Shown in pieces: positions 6,974 through 7,324 of a DNA stretch of 7,324 nt. The stretch covers positions 1-7,324 of the forward strand of contig DYJQ01000040.1 of the NCBI GenBank assembly GCA_020723045.1, given 5' to 3'. The notes under the pieces were generated by a model. That model made no database searches and was not told where the DNA came from. It was given only the letters and a program-made list of their open reading frames with translations. Position numbers and translations under genes: made by a program. Source of the DNA: Candidatus Micrarchaeum sp. Its GTDB lineage: Archaea; Micrarchaeota; Micrarchaeia; CAILAH01. The stretch's first letter is position 1; the number at the start of each line of letters is the position of its first letter.

Positions 6974-7276
6974 ATGGTGTGCCTTATGGATGAGATTGAA
7001 AAAGATGATTTGCTCGGTGTTGTGCCGGTGAAGGGAAAGGGCCATATATCCGCGTTCAAAAGAGTGAGGTTGCAGCGCAACCTTTTCGACAAGTATGGCG
7101 CGGAGGGCGTGTCCATATACAGCTTCATAGACGGCAAGAAGAGTGCAGAGGAGATACGGGCGGAGCTCAACATGCGGCCGGAGAAAATTGTTGAGATACT
7201 CGATTTCATGGACCAGGAGGGTATAATACAGCTCAAGACAATATTTGAGATAGAGGCCGAGAAAAATATGCAGTAA
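6974..7276 (+). CDS. Small winged-helix-like protein, divergent from the coiled-coil/ATPase unit
   Basis: This is a 100-residue protein of no named family that I can assign. After a charged N-terminus and a basic segment (KRVRLQRNLFDKYG, 29-42), residues 45-91 form a compact winged-helix or PqqD-like unit: IYSFIDGKKSAEEIRAEL, then a recognition-type helix (70-80) and the wing QEGIIQLKTIF (81-91). Residues 56-91 align without gaps with 25-60 of the coiled-coil protein, with ten identities including the EGI turn and the closing F. The 'IDGKKSAEEI' pattern is shared with domains that bind partner proteins as well as with DNA-binding winged helices, so either role is possible. The start is ATG 6974, chosen from its distance to the TATA box; ATG 6986 is a weaker alternative. 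The shared promoter region with the coiled-coil gene suggests related regulation or function. Confidence 0.75.
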   Translation: MVCLMDEIEKDDLLGVVPVKGKGHISAFKRVRLQRNLFDKYGAEGVSIYSFIDGKKSAEEIRAELNMRPEKIVEILDFMDQEGIIQLKTIFEIEAEKNMQ

Positions 7277-7280
7277 AAAA

Positions 7281-7292
7281 GGAGAGGGGGAG
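7281..7292 (+). promoter_or_regulatory. Strong purine-rich Shine-Dalgarno-like run after the small winged-helix gene
   Basis: GGAGAGGGGGAG follows the TAA at 7274-7276 by four bases. No terminator intervenes, so transcription probably continues into a further gene. The ATG directly after it (7293) meets a stop after six codons. Confidence 0.45.
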
Positions 7293-7309
7293 ATGCTGTT
7301 CATAGAGTA

Positions 7310-7324
7310 TTGATATGCGATAGG
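7310..7324 (+). CDS. Possible 5' end of a further gene leaving the window
   Basis: From TTG 7310 the frame is open to the window edge and, with the preceding codon, reads VLICDR. This resembles the first strand of proteins that begin with a hydrophobic run followed by an Asp-Arg pair, such as DUF373-type proteins, but five codons cannot establish that. The TTG is about 19 bases after the Shine-Dalgarno-like run, which is long. The true start may differ, or the coding region may begin beyond the edge. Confidence 0.2.

Noticed and set aside
6889..7303. Two minus-strand frames opposite the small winged-helix gene
   Set aside because: They would place coding sequence across the divergent promoter region and show no domain; the plus-strand frame has a winged-helix pattern and a promoter.
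7293..7313. Six-codon open frame directly after the strong Shine-Dalgarno-like run
   Set aside because: It is too short to claim as a gene; it is kept only as an alternative in the right-edge finding.

Overview
The window looks archaeal. It carries an NMD3-type zinc-ribbon protein (an archaeal/eukaryotic family), a class II HMG-CoA reductase of the mevalonate route to isoprenoid lipids, an archaeal-style secretion/type IV pilus ATPase, and TATA-box promoters placed for leaderless transcription. Packing is tight, with 1-6 bp junctions and two stop/start or stop/SD overlaps. This suits a small-genome lineage; a DPANN-like archaeon such as a micrarchaeote is a guess from gene style and cannot be proved here.

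Layout: (1) Bases 1-1811 (+) hold the 3' part of a large, cysteine-rich, probably exported protein with beta-sandwich (PKD/Ig-like) modules; its beginning lies left of the window. (2) Convergent to it after 15 bp, on the minus strand, is a two-gene unit read 3688->1827: class II HMG-CoA reductase, then a short NMD3-like protein overlapping it by one base. Its TATA box lies 22-30 bases before the ATG, inside an imperfect inverted repeat. (3) A second minus-strand unit is read 6817->3798: a winged-helix plus long coiled-coil protein, a secretion-superfamily ATPase whose Shine-Dalgarno sequence overlaps the coiled-coil gene's stop, and a 73-77-residue protein of unknown function. (4) Divergent from this unit, at 6974-7276 (+), is a small winged-helix-like protein that aligns without gaps over 36 residues with the winged helix of the coiled-coil protein. 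A strong Shine-Dalgarno sequence follows it and suggests another gene leaving on the right.

Functional reading: the 5636-6817 / 4038-5630 pair is probably one machine or its cytoplasmic regulator, with an ATP-driven motor of the type II/IV secretion superfamily and a coiled-coil partner. No polytopic platform protein (TadC/ArlJ type) is encoded beside it. The exported protein at the left could be a surface or substrate component, but only its presence in the same window suggests this. The reductase and NMD3 genes are housekeeping (lipid precursor synthesis and large-subunit ribosome assembly).

The most useful observations are three promoters with the same TATA-to-start distance. They indicate leaderless mRNAs, shorten the coiled-coil gene by 40 residues (GTG start) and set the start of the small winged-helix gene. 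Others are the inverted repeat at the reductase promoter and the related winged-helix domains on the two sides of the divergent promoter region. All are inferences from reading the sequence; no searches were run.
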